Below are positions 1 to 8,200 of a DNA stretch of 64,000 bases, piece after piece. Location of the stretch: positions 372,001 through 436,000 of the forward strand of contig NZ_JAXHLU010000004.1 in assembly GCF_034521915.1 (NCBI RefSeq). Direction: 5' to 3'. The number at the start of each line of letters is the position of its first letter. The first letter of the stretch is position 1. Source of the DNA: Fodinibius sp034521915 (GTDB lineage: Bacteria > Bacteroidota > Rhodothermia > Balneolales > Balneolaceae). The notes beneath the pieces are model-generated. The model was not told the DNA's origin, did no database searches, and saw only the letters and a program-made list of their open reading frames with translations. Both the position numbers and the translations under genes were made by a program.

Positions 1-1
1 T

Positions 2-157
2 GCACAGGCAGTCCGTACTGCTGTAATTAATAAACGTGCCGGTGGCATGGGATTAATCAGTGGGCGCAAGGCATTTCAGCGTCCTATGGATGAAGGCATC
101 CAATTACTGAACTTTATCCAGGATGTTTACCTCGATGACGATATTACGGTAGCATAA
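2..157 (+). CDS. Class I fructose-1,6-bisphosphate aldolase, C-terminal end (partial)
   Basis: Only the last 51 codons are inside the window; the gene begins upstream. The visible end contains AVINKRAGGMGLISGRKAF followed by a run ending in IQDVYLDDDITVA. I recognise this as the C-terminus of the DhnA/FbaB type of class I aldolase, which cleaves fructose-1,6-bisphosphate by a Schiff-base mechanism in glycolysis and gluconeogenesis. The catalytic lysine lies outside the visible part, so activity cannot be judged. A strong hairpin terminator follows 20 bases after the stop, so this is the last gene of its transcript. Confidence 0.75.
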   Translation, partial: AQAVRTAVINKRAGGMGLISGRKAFQRPMDEGIQLLNFIQDVYLDDDITVA

Positions 158-176
158 AGAATCCCCCTACTTTTCA

Positions 177-208
177 GGCCTTATGGAGTTTTCCATAAGG
201 CCTTTTTT
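177..208 (+). terminator. Rho-independent terminator after the aldolase
   Basis: A perfect 11-bp stem, GGCCTTATGGA paired with TCCATAAGGCC across a 4-base loop, is followed by six T. It lies 20 bases past the aldolase stop codon and closes that transcript. Confidence 0.9.
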
Positions 209-327
209 ATGAAGTAAAAACAGTTTAACTACGTTTTATGGTATAGCTCCCTTATTTTTGTTTGATTTATATTACATCCCAGAAGTAAAAATAATAGATA
301 CTTAATTCTACTGTAGAACTACTTTCT

Positions 328-1410
328 TTGTCTAATAAAGAAGAGCAAATACAAGAGGACCCCAAGCGGTATTTTCCCAAAAAATATCTCTTTATTTCTA
401 TTGGGCTTAGTGTAGCGACAATGGCATTTGTCATTTGGCTTACCTATACACCCGGGGTTTTGACTCATCTTAAGGCGAAGCGGCTTCCCGGTATTATTAT
501 TGCAATCGTGGTTTCTTTTATGCGGTTGGGATTTTCAGCTGCAAAGATTAGATATTTGTCTGAAAAGGCACTCGATTGGATGGCATCATTCAGGGTAATG
601 CTGAGCTGGGATTTTATCTCCTCAATTACGCCATCGGTTGTGGGCGGAGCTCCCATGGCTACTTACGCATTGACTAAGGAGGGATTTAATTTCGGACAAT
701 CTTCGGCCATCATGCTTTATAGCCTGCTTCTTGATCAGCTTTGGTTTGCAATGGCTGTACCTATTTTGCTGGTGTCGGGTATTTTCTTTGAGGTCGTGCC
801 GAACAATACGGGATTTATTGGCCATGCTTCCATGATGTTACTCTATATTGGCTTGTTAAGTTATGCCGGTTTGATGGCTTATGGAGTGCTCAAAAATCCC
901 AATGCGATTCGAAAAGTCGTAAACTGGTTATTTAAACTTCCATTTTTACGCAAGTGGAAAGATACCATTGCAGGCGAAGTTGATAACTTGGTTGAATATG
1001 CCCATGAACTCCGCAAAAAACCGAATAGTTTTCTGTTTAAAGCATTTTTTCTGTCCACAATGTCGTGGCTGTGTAGAATTGCACTGCCGACTATTGTAGT
1101 GCTGAGTTTGCTGCCTGCTGATGTTATTTTATCGGTGTTACGAAGCCTGGCAATGAATCTGGCATTTCTGATTATGCCGACTCCCGGTGGCAGTGGGGGC
1201 GTTGAGGGGTTGTTTGCGATTTTCCAGGGTCCGCTTATGGATCGAAAAGCTTTTATAGGCTTAGCCGTTTTTGCCTGGCGGGTTATCAGTTATTACATAA
1301 GTATCGGATTGGGAATGATGGCAACGACTTGGTATATCAACCGTTCTATGGTAGATACGCTAAGTGATGAGGCGGCGAAAGAAAAGATTGAGAGTGATTT
1401 ACCATCATAA
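328..1410 (+). CDS. Flippase-like (lysylphosphatidylglycerol synthase TM-type) integral membrane protein
   Basis: A 360-residue polytopic inner-membrane protein with about eight hydrophobic segments. It resembles the UPF0104/LPG_synthase_TM family (AglD/MprF flippase-like domain). Family hallmarks visible are the SSITPSVVGGAPMATYAL region near residue 95 and the glycine-rich PTPGGSGGVEGLF near residue 285. Family members are thought to move lipid-linked substrates across the membrane, but the substrate here is unknown. The start is TTG; an in-frame stop lies just upstream and the next ATG would remove the charged N-terminus. The radA start follows 15 bases after the stop, so the two are probably cotranscribed. 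No soluble synthase domain is attached, so aminoacyl-lipid synthesis is not implied. Confidence 0.8.
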   Translation: MSNKEEQIQEDPKRYFPKKYLFISIGLSVATMAFVIWLTYTPGVLTHLKAKRLPGIIIAIVVSFMRLGFSAAKIRYLSEKALDWMASFRVMLSWDFISSITPSVVGGAPMATYALTKEGFNFGQSSAIMLYSLLLDQLWFAMAVPILLVSGIFFEVVPNNTGFIGHASMMLLYIGLLSYAGLMAYGVLKNPNAIRKVVNWLFKLPFLRKWKDTIAGEVDNLVEYAHELRKKPNSFLFKAFFLSTMSWLCRIALPTIVVLSLLPADVILSVLRSLAMNLAFLIMPTPGGSGGVEGLFAIFQGPLMDRKAFIGLAVFAWRVISYYISIGLGMMATTWYINRSMVDTLSDEAAKEKIESDLPS

Positions 1411-1425
1411 AACAAATTAACACAT

Positions 1426-2796
1426 ATGCCTAAAGATCGATTACAGTATGTTTGTGGAGATTGTGGACACACTTCTACCAAATGGTTGGGGAACTGTCCC
1501 AATTGTGGTGCTTGGCATACGTTTAAGGAGTTTAAAGTAGAGCGCAAAACGAAATCCGAGAAAGAACATAAGGGCAAGGTGGAAGGACTTGAAGATTCGC
1601 AACCTCCGCAAAAGCTCGACGATATTGATATGGATTCCCAGGAGCGGTTTCTGAGTAATATTCAGGAATTTGATCGCGTACTGGGCGGGGGCTTTGTTAC
1701 CGGTTCTTTTGTATTGATTGGTGGTGATCCCGGGATTGGCAAAAGCACGCTTACACTACAGATTGGTAAAGCACGTCCCGATTTAGAAATACTCTACTGT
1801 GCAGGAGAAGAATCTGCGGGACAAATCAAACAGCGCGCAAAGCGGTTGGGTGTAGAGTCGGATAATTTCTATATCTATACCGAGACCGATATTAATAAGG
1901 TACTCAAAGAAGCACAAAAATTAGATCCGGATTTGTTGATCGTGGATTCAATTCAGACGGTATACCGTACCGAGCTGACGAGCATGGCCGGAAGTATACA
2001 ACAGGTTAAGGAGTGTGCAGCGTTATTGCAGCAGCTGGCTAAAAAGCAGGATATTACTACATTGGTGATTGGTCACGTAACGAAAGAGGGAACTATTGCC
2101 GGTCCGCGCGTGCTGGAACATATGGTGGATACCGTGTTGCAATTCGAAGGCGACAGCAATTACAACTATCGGATGTTGCGTAGTATAAAAAACCGATTTG
2201 GACCGGCGCAGGAAGTGGGCGTTTTTGAGATGAAGGAATCGGGTCTGGAAGATGTGCTAAATCCATCTCAGCTGTTTCTTTCGGAGTATAACAGCAAGGT
2301 GAGTGGCAATGCCGTAATTTGCTCTATTGAGGGTTCTCGTCCGCTTTTGGTTGAAGTGCAGGCATTGGTAACACCCAGCAACTATGGAACGCCACAACGT
2401 ACGGCTACAGGCTTTGATCATCGCCGCTTATCCTTATTGCTTGCCGTTTTGGAAAAACGTGGAGGATATCAGTTCTCAGGGCAGGATGTTTATCTGAATA
2501 TAGCGGGTGGATTAAAGATAAATGACCCGGCTGCTGATCTAGGTGTAACTATGGCTCTGGTATCCAGTTTTCTGGATAAACCGATTTCCAATAAAGTGGC
2601 GTTTTTGGGAGAGGTTGGGTTAGGAGGAGAAGTGCGTACAGTCAATAAAATTGATCACCGGTTAACGGAAATCAATAAGCTCGGCTTTAAAAAAGCTATA
2701 ATACCTCAATCAAATACCATTGAGCAAGATATAGATCTGAAAATAAACGGGGTAGGCAATATTTCTCAAGCGATAAAAAAAGCCCTTCAGTCATAA
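1426..2796 (+). CDS. radA: DNA repair protein RadA (Sms)
   Basis: RadA is a RecA-like ATPase that acts with RecA on recombination intermediates and promotes branch migration. The 456-residue length is normal. Domains in order are an N-terminal zinc finger with Cys10, Cys13, Cys24 and Cys27; a RecA-type ATPase core with Walker A GGDPGIGKST near residue 100 and Walker B LLIVDSIQT; the RadA-specific KNRFG motif near residue 255; and a C-terminal Lon-protease-like domain with no proteolytic role expected. It sits 15 bases downstream of the flippase-like gene. Cytoplasmic. Nothing looks damaged. Confidence 0.97.
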   Translation: MPKDRLQYVCGDCGHTSTKWLGNCPNCGAWHTFKEFKVERKTKSEKEHKGKVEGLEDSQPPQKLDDIDMDSQERFLSNIQEFDRVLGGGFVTGSFVLIGGDPGIGKSTLTLQIGKARPDLEILYCAGEESAGQIKQRAKRLGVESDNFYIYTETDINKVLKEAQKLDPDLLIVDSIQTVYRTELTSMAGSIQQVKECAALLQQLAKKQDITTLVIGHVTKEGTIAGPRVLEHMVDTVLQFEGDSNYNYRMLRSIKNRFGPAQEVGVFEMKESGLEDVLNPSQLFLSEYNSKVSGNAVICSIEGSRPLLVEVQALVTPSNYGTPQRTATGFDHRRLSLLLAVLEKRGGYQFSGQDVYLNIAGGLKINDPAADLGVTMALVSSFLDKPISNKVAFLGEVGLGGEVRTVNKIDHRLTEINKLGFKKAIIPQSNTIEQDIDLKINGVGNISQAIKKALQS

Positions 2797-2829
2797 CTAA
2801 AGAGCTTTTAAAAATCGCATAAAAAGTTC

Positions 2830-3024
2830 TTAATACTTGTTACGCTCTCGTCTGCGTTGTTCACGGATGCTCTTCTTCAGTGCCTCGCGACGTTCTTTCG
2901 AAGGCTTGGTATACTGTTGATTATCTTTGTATTCGTTGAGAATTCGTGAACGTGCAACTAGTTTTTTGAACCGGTTAACCGCTCGATCAATGCTTTCGTT
3001 ATCTTTTACTTTAACTCCAACCAT
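2830..3024 (-). CDS. rpsU: 30S ribosomal protein bS21
   Basis: A 64-residue, very basic protein of the bS21 family. It begins MVGVKVKDNESIDRAVNRF and ends in an Arg/Lys-rich tail (EQRRRERNKY). bS21 binds the small subunit near the 16S rRNA 3' end and affects anti-Shine-Dalgarno availability. Length and charge pattern are typical. The 15 bases before the ATG are A/T-rich with no Shine-Dalgarno-like purine tract. The gene faces radA tail to tail, with 33 bases between stops, and upstream it is followed by unrelated minus-strand genes. Confidence 0.95.
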   Translation of the reverse strand: MVGVKVKDNESIDRAVNRFKKLVARSRILNEYKDNQQYTKPSKERREALKKSIREQRRRERNKY

Positions 3025-3122
3025 ATATTGTATATTGTTTTACTTTCAATTCTCGGACGCGAAATATAAGGATTCTTTTATAAAGGTACATATTTATAAC
3101 AAAGAAAAAGTGCTTGCCATTT

Positions 3123-3743
3123 CTAATAAATCTTAAACTGGATGCCGAATCCAAATTCAAAACCTGAGCCGTACCATTTTTGATTATCTGTGGCATGAAC
3201 TCTATAAGGACTTCCATCAGGATACCGCTCTAAAATTTCTTCTATTGTGGTGATATCACTTCGCACTAATCGATATCCCCCTTGCAGGGTAAGTGAGATA
3301 GATTTTGCTAAAGGCCATTCTATTTCAAGATAAGGTTTAAATGTATCCGGAAATTGATCTTCAATCTTTCCGCCCACAACATCGCTTTCTCTTCTGTAGT
3401 CATTAACCGCAAACCGACTTATGTTAATACCACTTTTAAGCCTAAATATATCATTGTTAATAACGGCATAAAAGATTCCGGCACCATATAAAAAATCTAC
3501 GGCAGAATGGAATCCCCGGAAAAGTTGAAAGTTCACGCCAAAGCGAGATTGTTCAAAATCTGAAATAGAAATAATGATGCCTTGTGATTGTGTACCTGTA
3601 TGTTCGATGCTGTTGACCTGAAAAGCAGGTATAACATTTGCCTGAATCCCCGCCCAAAGGTTTGGTACTTTGTTCCCCTGAGCCAAAGCTGATGTTGTCG
3701 AAACTGAAAGTATGAATAAAATTACAATGCAGAACTGTTTCAT
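3123..3743 (-). CDS. Secreted or outer-membrane beta-barrel-like protein, function unknown
   Basis: A 206-residue protein with a clear signal peptide (MKQFCIVILFILSVSTTSALA, cleavage before QG). The mature part alternates polar and hydrophobic residues, with repeated aromatic/glycine strands and a terminal FGFGIQFKIY. A final aromatic-ended strand of that kind is typical of outer-membrane beta barrels. I do not recognise a specific family. Its start lies 2 bases after the stop of the upstream barrel-like gene, so the two form a translationally close pair and may act together at the outer membrane. Confidence 0.65.
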   Translation of the reverse strand: MKQFCIVILFILSVSTTSALAQGNKVPNLWAGIQANVIPAFQVNSIEHTGTQSQGIIISISDFEQSRFGVNFQLFRGFHSAVDFLYGAGIFYAVINNDIFRLKSGINISRFAVNDYRRESDVVGGKIEDQFPDTFKPYLEIEWPLAKSISLTLQGGYRLVRSDITTIEEILERYPDGSPYRVHATDNQKWYGSGFEFGFGIQFKIY

Positions 3744-3745
3744 CC

Positions 3746-4462
3746 CTAAAAGTTTAATAGTACATTAAAAGTTAACGTGCCTCCTGAGTGTTCCTGTGTG
3801 AAGTTATATCGAAGCCGATATTGTGGTTTGACAGTAATAGAAAACGATTTACTCACGCTAAATTTAGTATCCAATCCCAGTTGCGGACCGGCTACAAAGC
3901 CGTCAAATCCCTGCCGTAGATTCCCAGACGAAATTGGTGGTTGGTAATCGCCGATTCCTGCTAATGCCCCGATATTTGGCATAAATGTAATATTATCAGA
4001 AATAGATAGCGATTTATAAATTGATGATACACCAAGTATGGAGGTTAGAGAGGGATTAGTTAAACCCTGATAATTTTCAAGGTTTACATTAAAGCTATGA
4101 TAAATAGATAGCTCATTTCGGAGTAACAAGTTATTATCCCAGTGATTGATTTGCCCGGCTGTTATACCAAGGTTCAGAATTGATAACCTTGAATTATTTG
4201 AACTACTATATTTTAATTCGGAAAATAAGAATTCACTGTGCAGGCTTACATCATATCGGTTGTTGAATCGATACCCAACAGCCGGACCGATAAGTTGGGT
4301 ATCTTCAAAAATCCCACCTTGCAGATAAAATGATTCTATGACTGGAGTAAAAAAGCCAGGCTCATCGTCATAGACGGTTTGAGCGTGAGTAGGAGTAATT
4401 AAAGTCGTGAAAATTATAAAAACTAATGCTAATATAAGCGGGACTGTTTTGTAAGGTTGCAT
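3746..4462 (-). CDS. Outer-membrane beta-barrel-like protein, function unknown
   Basis: A 238-residue protein with a signal peptide running to THAQ near residue 28. It has a barrel-like pattern of alternating strands: YRFNNRYDVSLHSEF, repeated tyrosine/asparagine turns, and a terminal strand TLTFNVLLNF ending in phenylalanine. This is the general look of FCB-group porin-family or transporter-like barrels, but no family is certain. It is the first of two adjacent minus-strand genes coding for similar-looking secreted proteins. Confidence 0.65.
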   Translation of the reverse strand: MQPYKTVPLILALVFIIFTTLITPTHAQTVYDDEPGFFTPVIESFYLQGGIFEDTQLIGPAVGYRFNNRYDVSLHSEFLFSELKYSSSNNSRLSILNLGITAGQINHWDNNLLLRNELSIYHSFNVNLENYQGLTNPSLTSILGVSSIYKSLSISDNITFMPNIGALAGIGDYQPPISSGNLRQGFDGFVAGPQLGLDTKFSVSKSFSITVKPQYRLRYNFTQEHSGGTLTFNVLLNF

Positions 4463-4546
4463 AATGTGGTGTTAGGGAGTTAGTAGCGTCTGATGATCAA
4501 TAGATTAATTAATCAATATTATAATAAAATTAAGGGGGGCGAAAAT

Positions 4547-5389
4547 CTAATCCAATACTATTGGATTCTTAATAAACTCCTCTGGAATTTCATCCTGATT
4601 GACTCCCAGCCCAAATAGTGCATAATCGTATTTAGCGGGATCTTGGGGGTCCAGCAGCCGAAGTGCTTTGGTGAGTTCCTGCACCGCCCACCAGTCGTTA
4701 TACGTTCGGGAAAGAAGACCTAGTGCTCGCGCCTGCCGTGCGACATGTACATCGAGGGGAATCATTAATTCTGATTGCGGTAAAAAGTCCATTAATCCCA
4801 GGTCGACAGGACTATCATCTCGCACAGCCCACCGTAAAAAAAGATAGAGTCGCTTGCAGGAACTTTTTTTATCGGCATTGGATACGTGTTTGCGCGTACG
4901 CTGCGGAGCTTCTGGATGTTGGGCAAAAAACTGCTCGTGAAATACCGACATCAGCGGACGGTTACTTTTATCAGCTTTTTGATAACAGTACGTCCAGAAA
5001 TCCTCAAAAGAATTATAATCCTGTAGAATATTCTGCAAAATTTTTACCAGCCACTTCATATCCATAGGTTTAAAAGTGCGGTGTTTGAATCCCTCGAAAC
5101 GTTTGGCATCGCGATCAGAAAAATTGGCAATAAAATCGGCGGGACGATTATCCATACGGTCCAGAAAATCGCGCACTTTTCTAATGACCACATCACGGCG
5201 TCCCCACGCCATCGTGGCTGCAAAAAATCCGGCTAAAAGCTGGTCCTCTTTTTGATTGAAGGCGTGCATAAATAAAATAGGGTCATCATCGATATAGTCG
5301 GGCTGTTCAATCTTTTTTACCCATTGATCCAAGAAGGGTTTTAGCTCTTTGATCTCGTCGGGTGATCGCTTTTGAAGTTTCGGTGGCAT
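4547..5389 (-). CDS. TIGR02757 (DUF2400) family protein
   Basis: I recognise this as the TIGR02757/DUF2400 family, found widely in Bacteroidota and relatives, with no established function. Visible family features are AGFFAATMAWGRRDVVIRK near the N-terminus, a middle KSSCKRLYLFLRWAVR segment, and PLDVHVARQARALGL near the C-terminus. The layout recalls HhH-type DNA glycosylase relatives. I chose the ATG at 5389 (MPPKLQKRS), giving 280 residues. An upstream in-frame TTG (5428) and ATG (5416) fall in or beside a fold-back repeat (5411-5500), which makes them unlikely to be native. mutY is next upstream on the same strand. Confidence 0.8.
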   Translation of the reverse strand: MPPKLQKRSPDEIKELKPFLDQWVKKIEQPDYIDDDPILFMHAFNQKEDQLLAGFFAATMAWGRRDVVIRKVRDFLDRMDNRPADFIANFSDRDAKRFEGFKHRTFKPMDMKWLVKILQNILQDYNSFEDFWTYCYQKADKSNRPLMSVFHEQFFAQHPEAPQRTRKHVSNADKKSSCKRLYLFLRWAVRDDSPVDLGLMDFLPQSELMIPLDVHVARQARALGLLSRTYNDWWAVQELTKALRLLDPQDPAKYDYALFGLGVNQDEIPEEFIKNPIVLD

Positions 5390-5410
5390 AAAATTTATCG
5401 TTGAAGTTAG

Positions 5411-5500
5411 TGTCATACTGAACCCCAATGTGTCGGAACAGGTTTGGTTTAAGCATCTGAAACAATAAATAACAGATCCTGAAATGAATTCAGGATGACA
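5411..5500. repeat. Fold-back repeat with TGTCA/TGACA ends (copy 1)
   Basis: The element starts TGTCATACTGAA and ends TTCAGGATGACA, which are inverse complements except for one base. A second hairpin (ATCCTGAAATGAATTCAGGAT, 5477-5497) lies inside the right end. The same end sequence and bipartite layout recur at 41859-41991. It sits between the TIGR02757 gene and mutY and looks like a REP/MITE-type non-coding element. Confidence 0.65.
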
Positions 5501-5506
5501 TCCTGC

Positions 5507-6601
5507 TTATATCTTCAGTTCCTGCTGACCTTTATCTAAATTCATCAGCTTTTCGGTAAGCTTTCGATTGGCTTTTGGAAATGGATAGTCTTCAAGCTCA
5601 TTAATAGCAATCCAGCGGATTTCCTGGCTTGATTTTGGTTTGGGTATTCCATCCACCAACGTACATAAATATGCGTGCAGAGTAATTTTAAAATGAGAAT
5701 ACGCATGATTGAGCTTCATAAACGGTTTCGAAATTGAAATGTCAATATCCAGCTCCTCTTTAAGCTCCCGACTCACGGTATCTTCCATATCCTCGCCTTC
5801 TTCCTGTTTGCCGCCTGGAAATTCCCACATGCCGCCCAACATGGCGTCATCAGGGCGCAGGGCTATGAGAACTTCTCCATCCTTATTCGTGACGATACCT
5901 ACGCCAATGTGATGGTGTGGTCGTTTTTTTGCGGATGACTTATAAGGAATTTCTTCAGTTTTGGCTGTTTTATAGGCTACGCAATTTGCTTGTATGGGAC
6001 ACTCCTCACAATCGGGATTAGAGGGCGTGCAAATCGTAGCGCCGAGCTCCATAAGGGCCTGGTTATAATCGCCGGGGCGTTCATCAGAAATCAATTCATC
6101 AGCGGCATCCTGTATAGCATTTTTTGTGGATGAACTGCGCACATCATCTTCAATTCCAAGATAGCGGCTGAGCACGCGAATCACATTCCCATCTACTACA
6201 GCATGCTTTTTTTGAAAAGCAATGCTCAGCACAGCTGCCGCGGTATAAGGTCCCACCCCTTTAAGTTTGGTTATCTCATCCCAGGTTTCGGGAACATTAC
6301 CATCGAACTCGTCTACAACAAGCTTTGCCGCAGCATGAAGGTGTCGAGCACGGCTGTAATAACCGAGTCCCTCCCACACTTTAAGGACTTCTTGTTGGTC
6401 AGCTTTGGCCAGATCGTAAACTGTGGGGAAATGCTCCATAAACCGATTGAAATAGGGAGTGGCCTGATCCACACGGGTCTGCTGCAGCATAATCTCTGAG
6501 ACCCATATTTTATAGGGATTATCACAGTCGCGCCAAGGCATCTCACGTTTATTTAGATCGTACCAATCCAATATCCGACTTTGAAATGTACCCGTATCCA
6601 A
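5507..6601 (-). CDS. mutY: A/G-specific adenine DNA glycosylase MutY with C-terminal Nudix domain
   Basis: MutY removes adenine mispaired with 8-oxoguanine, the first step of base-excision repair of this lesion. The 364-residue protein has catalytic Glu36 (VSEIMLQQT), the helix-hairpin-helix LKGVGPYTAAAV near residue 113, catalytic Asp137 (VVDGNV) and a [4Fe-4S] site with Cys191, Cys198, Cys201 and Cys207 in the canonical C-x6-C-x2-C-x5-C spacing. The C-terminal 8-oxoG-recognition domain is MutT-like. Unusually, it keeps an almost complete Nudix box (G264-x5-E270-x7-REL-x-EE), which is often degenerate in MutY. The start is TTG; a TAG lies three codons upstream in frame, and no earlier start exists. 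Confidence 0.95.
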   Translation of the reverse strand: MDTGTFQSRILDWYDLNKREMPWRDCDNPYKIWVSEIMLQQTRVDQATPYFNRFMEHFPTVYDLAKADQQEVLKVWEGLGYYSRARHLHAAAKLVVDEFDGNVPETWDEITKLKGVGPYTAAAVLSIAFQKKHAVVDGNVIRVLSRYLGIEDDVRSSSTKNAIQDAADELISDERPGDYNQALMELGATICTPSNPDCEECPIQANCVAYKTAKTEEIPYKSSAKKRPHHHIGVGIVTNKDGEVLIALRPDDAMLGGMWEFPGGKQEEGEDMEDTVSRELKEELDIDISISKPFMKLNHAYSHFKITLHAYLCTLVDGIPKPKSSQEIRWIAINELEDYPFPKANRKLTEKLMNLDKGQQELKI

Positions 6602-6648
6602 TGGTTGCTACTTTCTAAAAGTTAAAATGATCTGCGTTAATTGTCGGC

Positions 6649-8196
6649 TTATTCGTTGCGGGGATTCTCAATAACATTAATGGTGATGTCAATCGATTTT
6701 GCAGCCCCATATTGATCAGTTGCAATTACCCTGAATTCATTCTTACCTATTTGGCGCGGAGTAGGGGTCCACGTGAATTCTCCTGTTTTTTCGTCAATAG
6801 AAGCACCTTCGGGCAAGTCTACGCCCAGATATCGAATCAGCTCTTTGTCGCTCCCGTCAGGATCGGTTGCTTTAATGGGTAACGAAAACTCCTCGTTGAT
6901 GGGGATACTTATCGTTCGTATAGGTGCAAACCGGGGTGGCGAATTAAAGGATGTGACTTCAATATTAATGCTGCTACTATCCGTTTTACCGCTGTTGGTT
7001 GACGCGATTATTTTAATGCGATGATTTCCAACATCATCGGCCGTAGGTTGCCAGAAAAAACTCTGTCCCCGTATTTCGGCATGTGTTATGTTATCAGACT
7101 GATAAGAAATCTGCACTGCATTTGCAGGAATATTTTGCTCAAATCTAATGGGAAATAACAACGATTTTGTATGTGGAACTACCTGATCGGAAATATCTTT
7201 CAAAGCAATTTCACCGGAGTACGTTTTACTTAACTCTGTACTTACATCATCGTCAGAACCACCGGGAACGGATGTTATTGTTCGGCTAAGCTTATCATAT
7301 TCAGAAACCCATAGGTCACCGTTTGTCACTGTAAAGTTATTCCCGGCGTCTTTGTCTTCTTTCCATAAGTCAGGGCTTCTATTTTGATAGGAGGTCCAAA
7401 CTCTGTTTGAGCTGCCCTGAATAATGAGCCAGTTTTTCCAGGATTCTATCTTAACCACAGGTTCGTCGATACTGCCAAGTTGTGATGTGTTGCCGGAGCT
7501 GTCGAGTTCGTATATAGTACCATTAGGACCTGAACCGTAAACAGTGTTATCGATCAAAAATATTTTACTGATATCTTCGGATAACTCCAGCTCTTTTGCC
7601 AGCGTTAGTTGCTCATCTTCATAATCAAAATGATAGAGTTTTTGGCTGGATGAAAGCGCAAAAAGCTGATCGTTCGAGGCTTCGAGATCAACAATATTTT
7701 CTCGACTCAAGCGGGAACGTTCTACATAATCCATGGTGGAATCAACTGCAGCAGGCGTACGTAGCGAAAGTTTTCCGAGTCCTTTATCACCGAGCGCCAC
7801 ATATAGATTATTGCCGATCCTTTTAGCGTCTCGGGGATTGGCAGGCAATAGAGTGGAGGAATAGACTCCCAATACCGAAGTGGGTTCCAGAACAGTTAGC
7901 CGCCGGCTGTCGCCCCAAAGGTAAGCAAATCGAATATCAGCCGTCATCGTATTTCCCCGCTGCTCCATGCCGGTTGATGAATAGAGCCACTGCAGGGTAT
8001 CTTGCTGAGTGCGAAATACAGCCATCCCTTCACTGTCAGACAAAACATAAACATGGGCAGCTGAACTGCCTACTGTTATGGTTGATGGAATTTCTAATAC
8101 ATAAGAGAAATCTTTTTGCAGGGTAGGTTGGGCCTGAACATTGATTGCAATACAGAAGAGTAAGCCGACAAAAAAAGTGAATAGTTTGTTATTCAT
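6649..8196 (-). CDS. Secreted propeller and putative-Ig (cadherin-like) domain protein
   Basis: From ATG 8196 the protein has 515 residues with a signal peptide (MNNKLFTFFVGLLFCIAINVQAQ, cleavage near AQA-Q). The first ~330 residues contain repeating short beta segments reminiscent of a beta-propeller (LYHFDYEDEQLTL, IYELDSSG). The last ~180 residues hold two He_PIG/cadherin-like modules; the second is marked by PPRFAPI, ATDPDGSD and EFTWTPTPRQIG. Such modules occur in surface or periplasmic proteins of FCB bacteria; the ligand is unknown. A 35-codon upstream extension is open, but it would overlap the epimerase gene by 101 bases, so I reject it. Confidence 0.7.
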   Translation of the reverse strand: MNNKLFTFFVGLLFCIAINVQAQPTLQKDFSYVLEIPSTITVGSSAAHVYVLSDSEGMAVFRTQQDTLQWLYSSTGMEQRGNTMTADIRFAYLWGDSRRLTVLEPTSVLGVYSSTLLPANPRDAKRIGNNLYVALGDKGLGKLSLRTPAAVDSTMDYVERSRLSRENIVDLEASNDQLFALSSSQKLYHFDYEDEQLTLAKELELSEDISKIFLIDNTVYGSGPNGTIYELDSSGNTSQLGSIDEPVVKIESWKNWLIIQGSSNRVWTSYQNRSPDLWKEDKDAGNNFTVTNGDLWVSEYDKLSRTITSVPGGSDDDVSTELSKTYSGEIALKDISDQVVPHTKSLLFPIRFEQNIPANAVQISYQSDNITHAEIRGQSFFWQPTADDVGNHRIKIIASTNSGKTDSSSINIEVTSFNSPPRFAPIRTISIPINEEFSLPIKATDPDGSDKELIRYLGVDLPEGASIDEKTGEFTWTPTPRQIGKNEFRVIATDQYGAAKSIDITINVIENPRNE

Positions 8197-8200
8197 AAAT

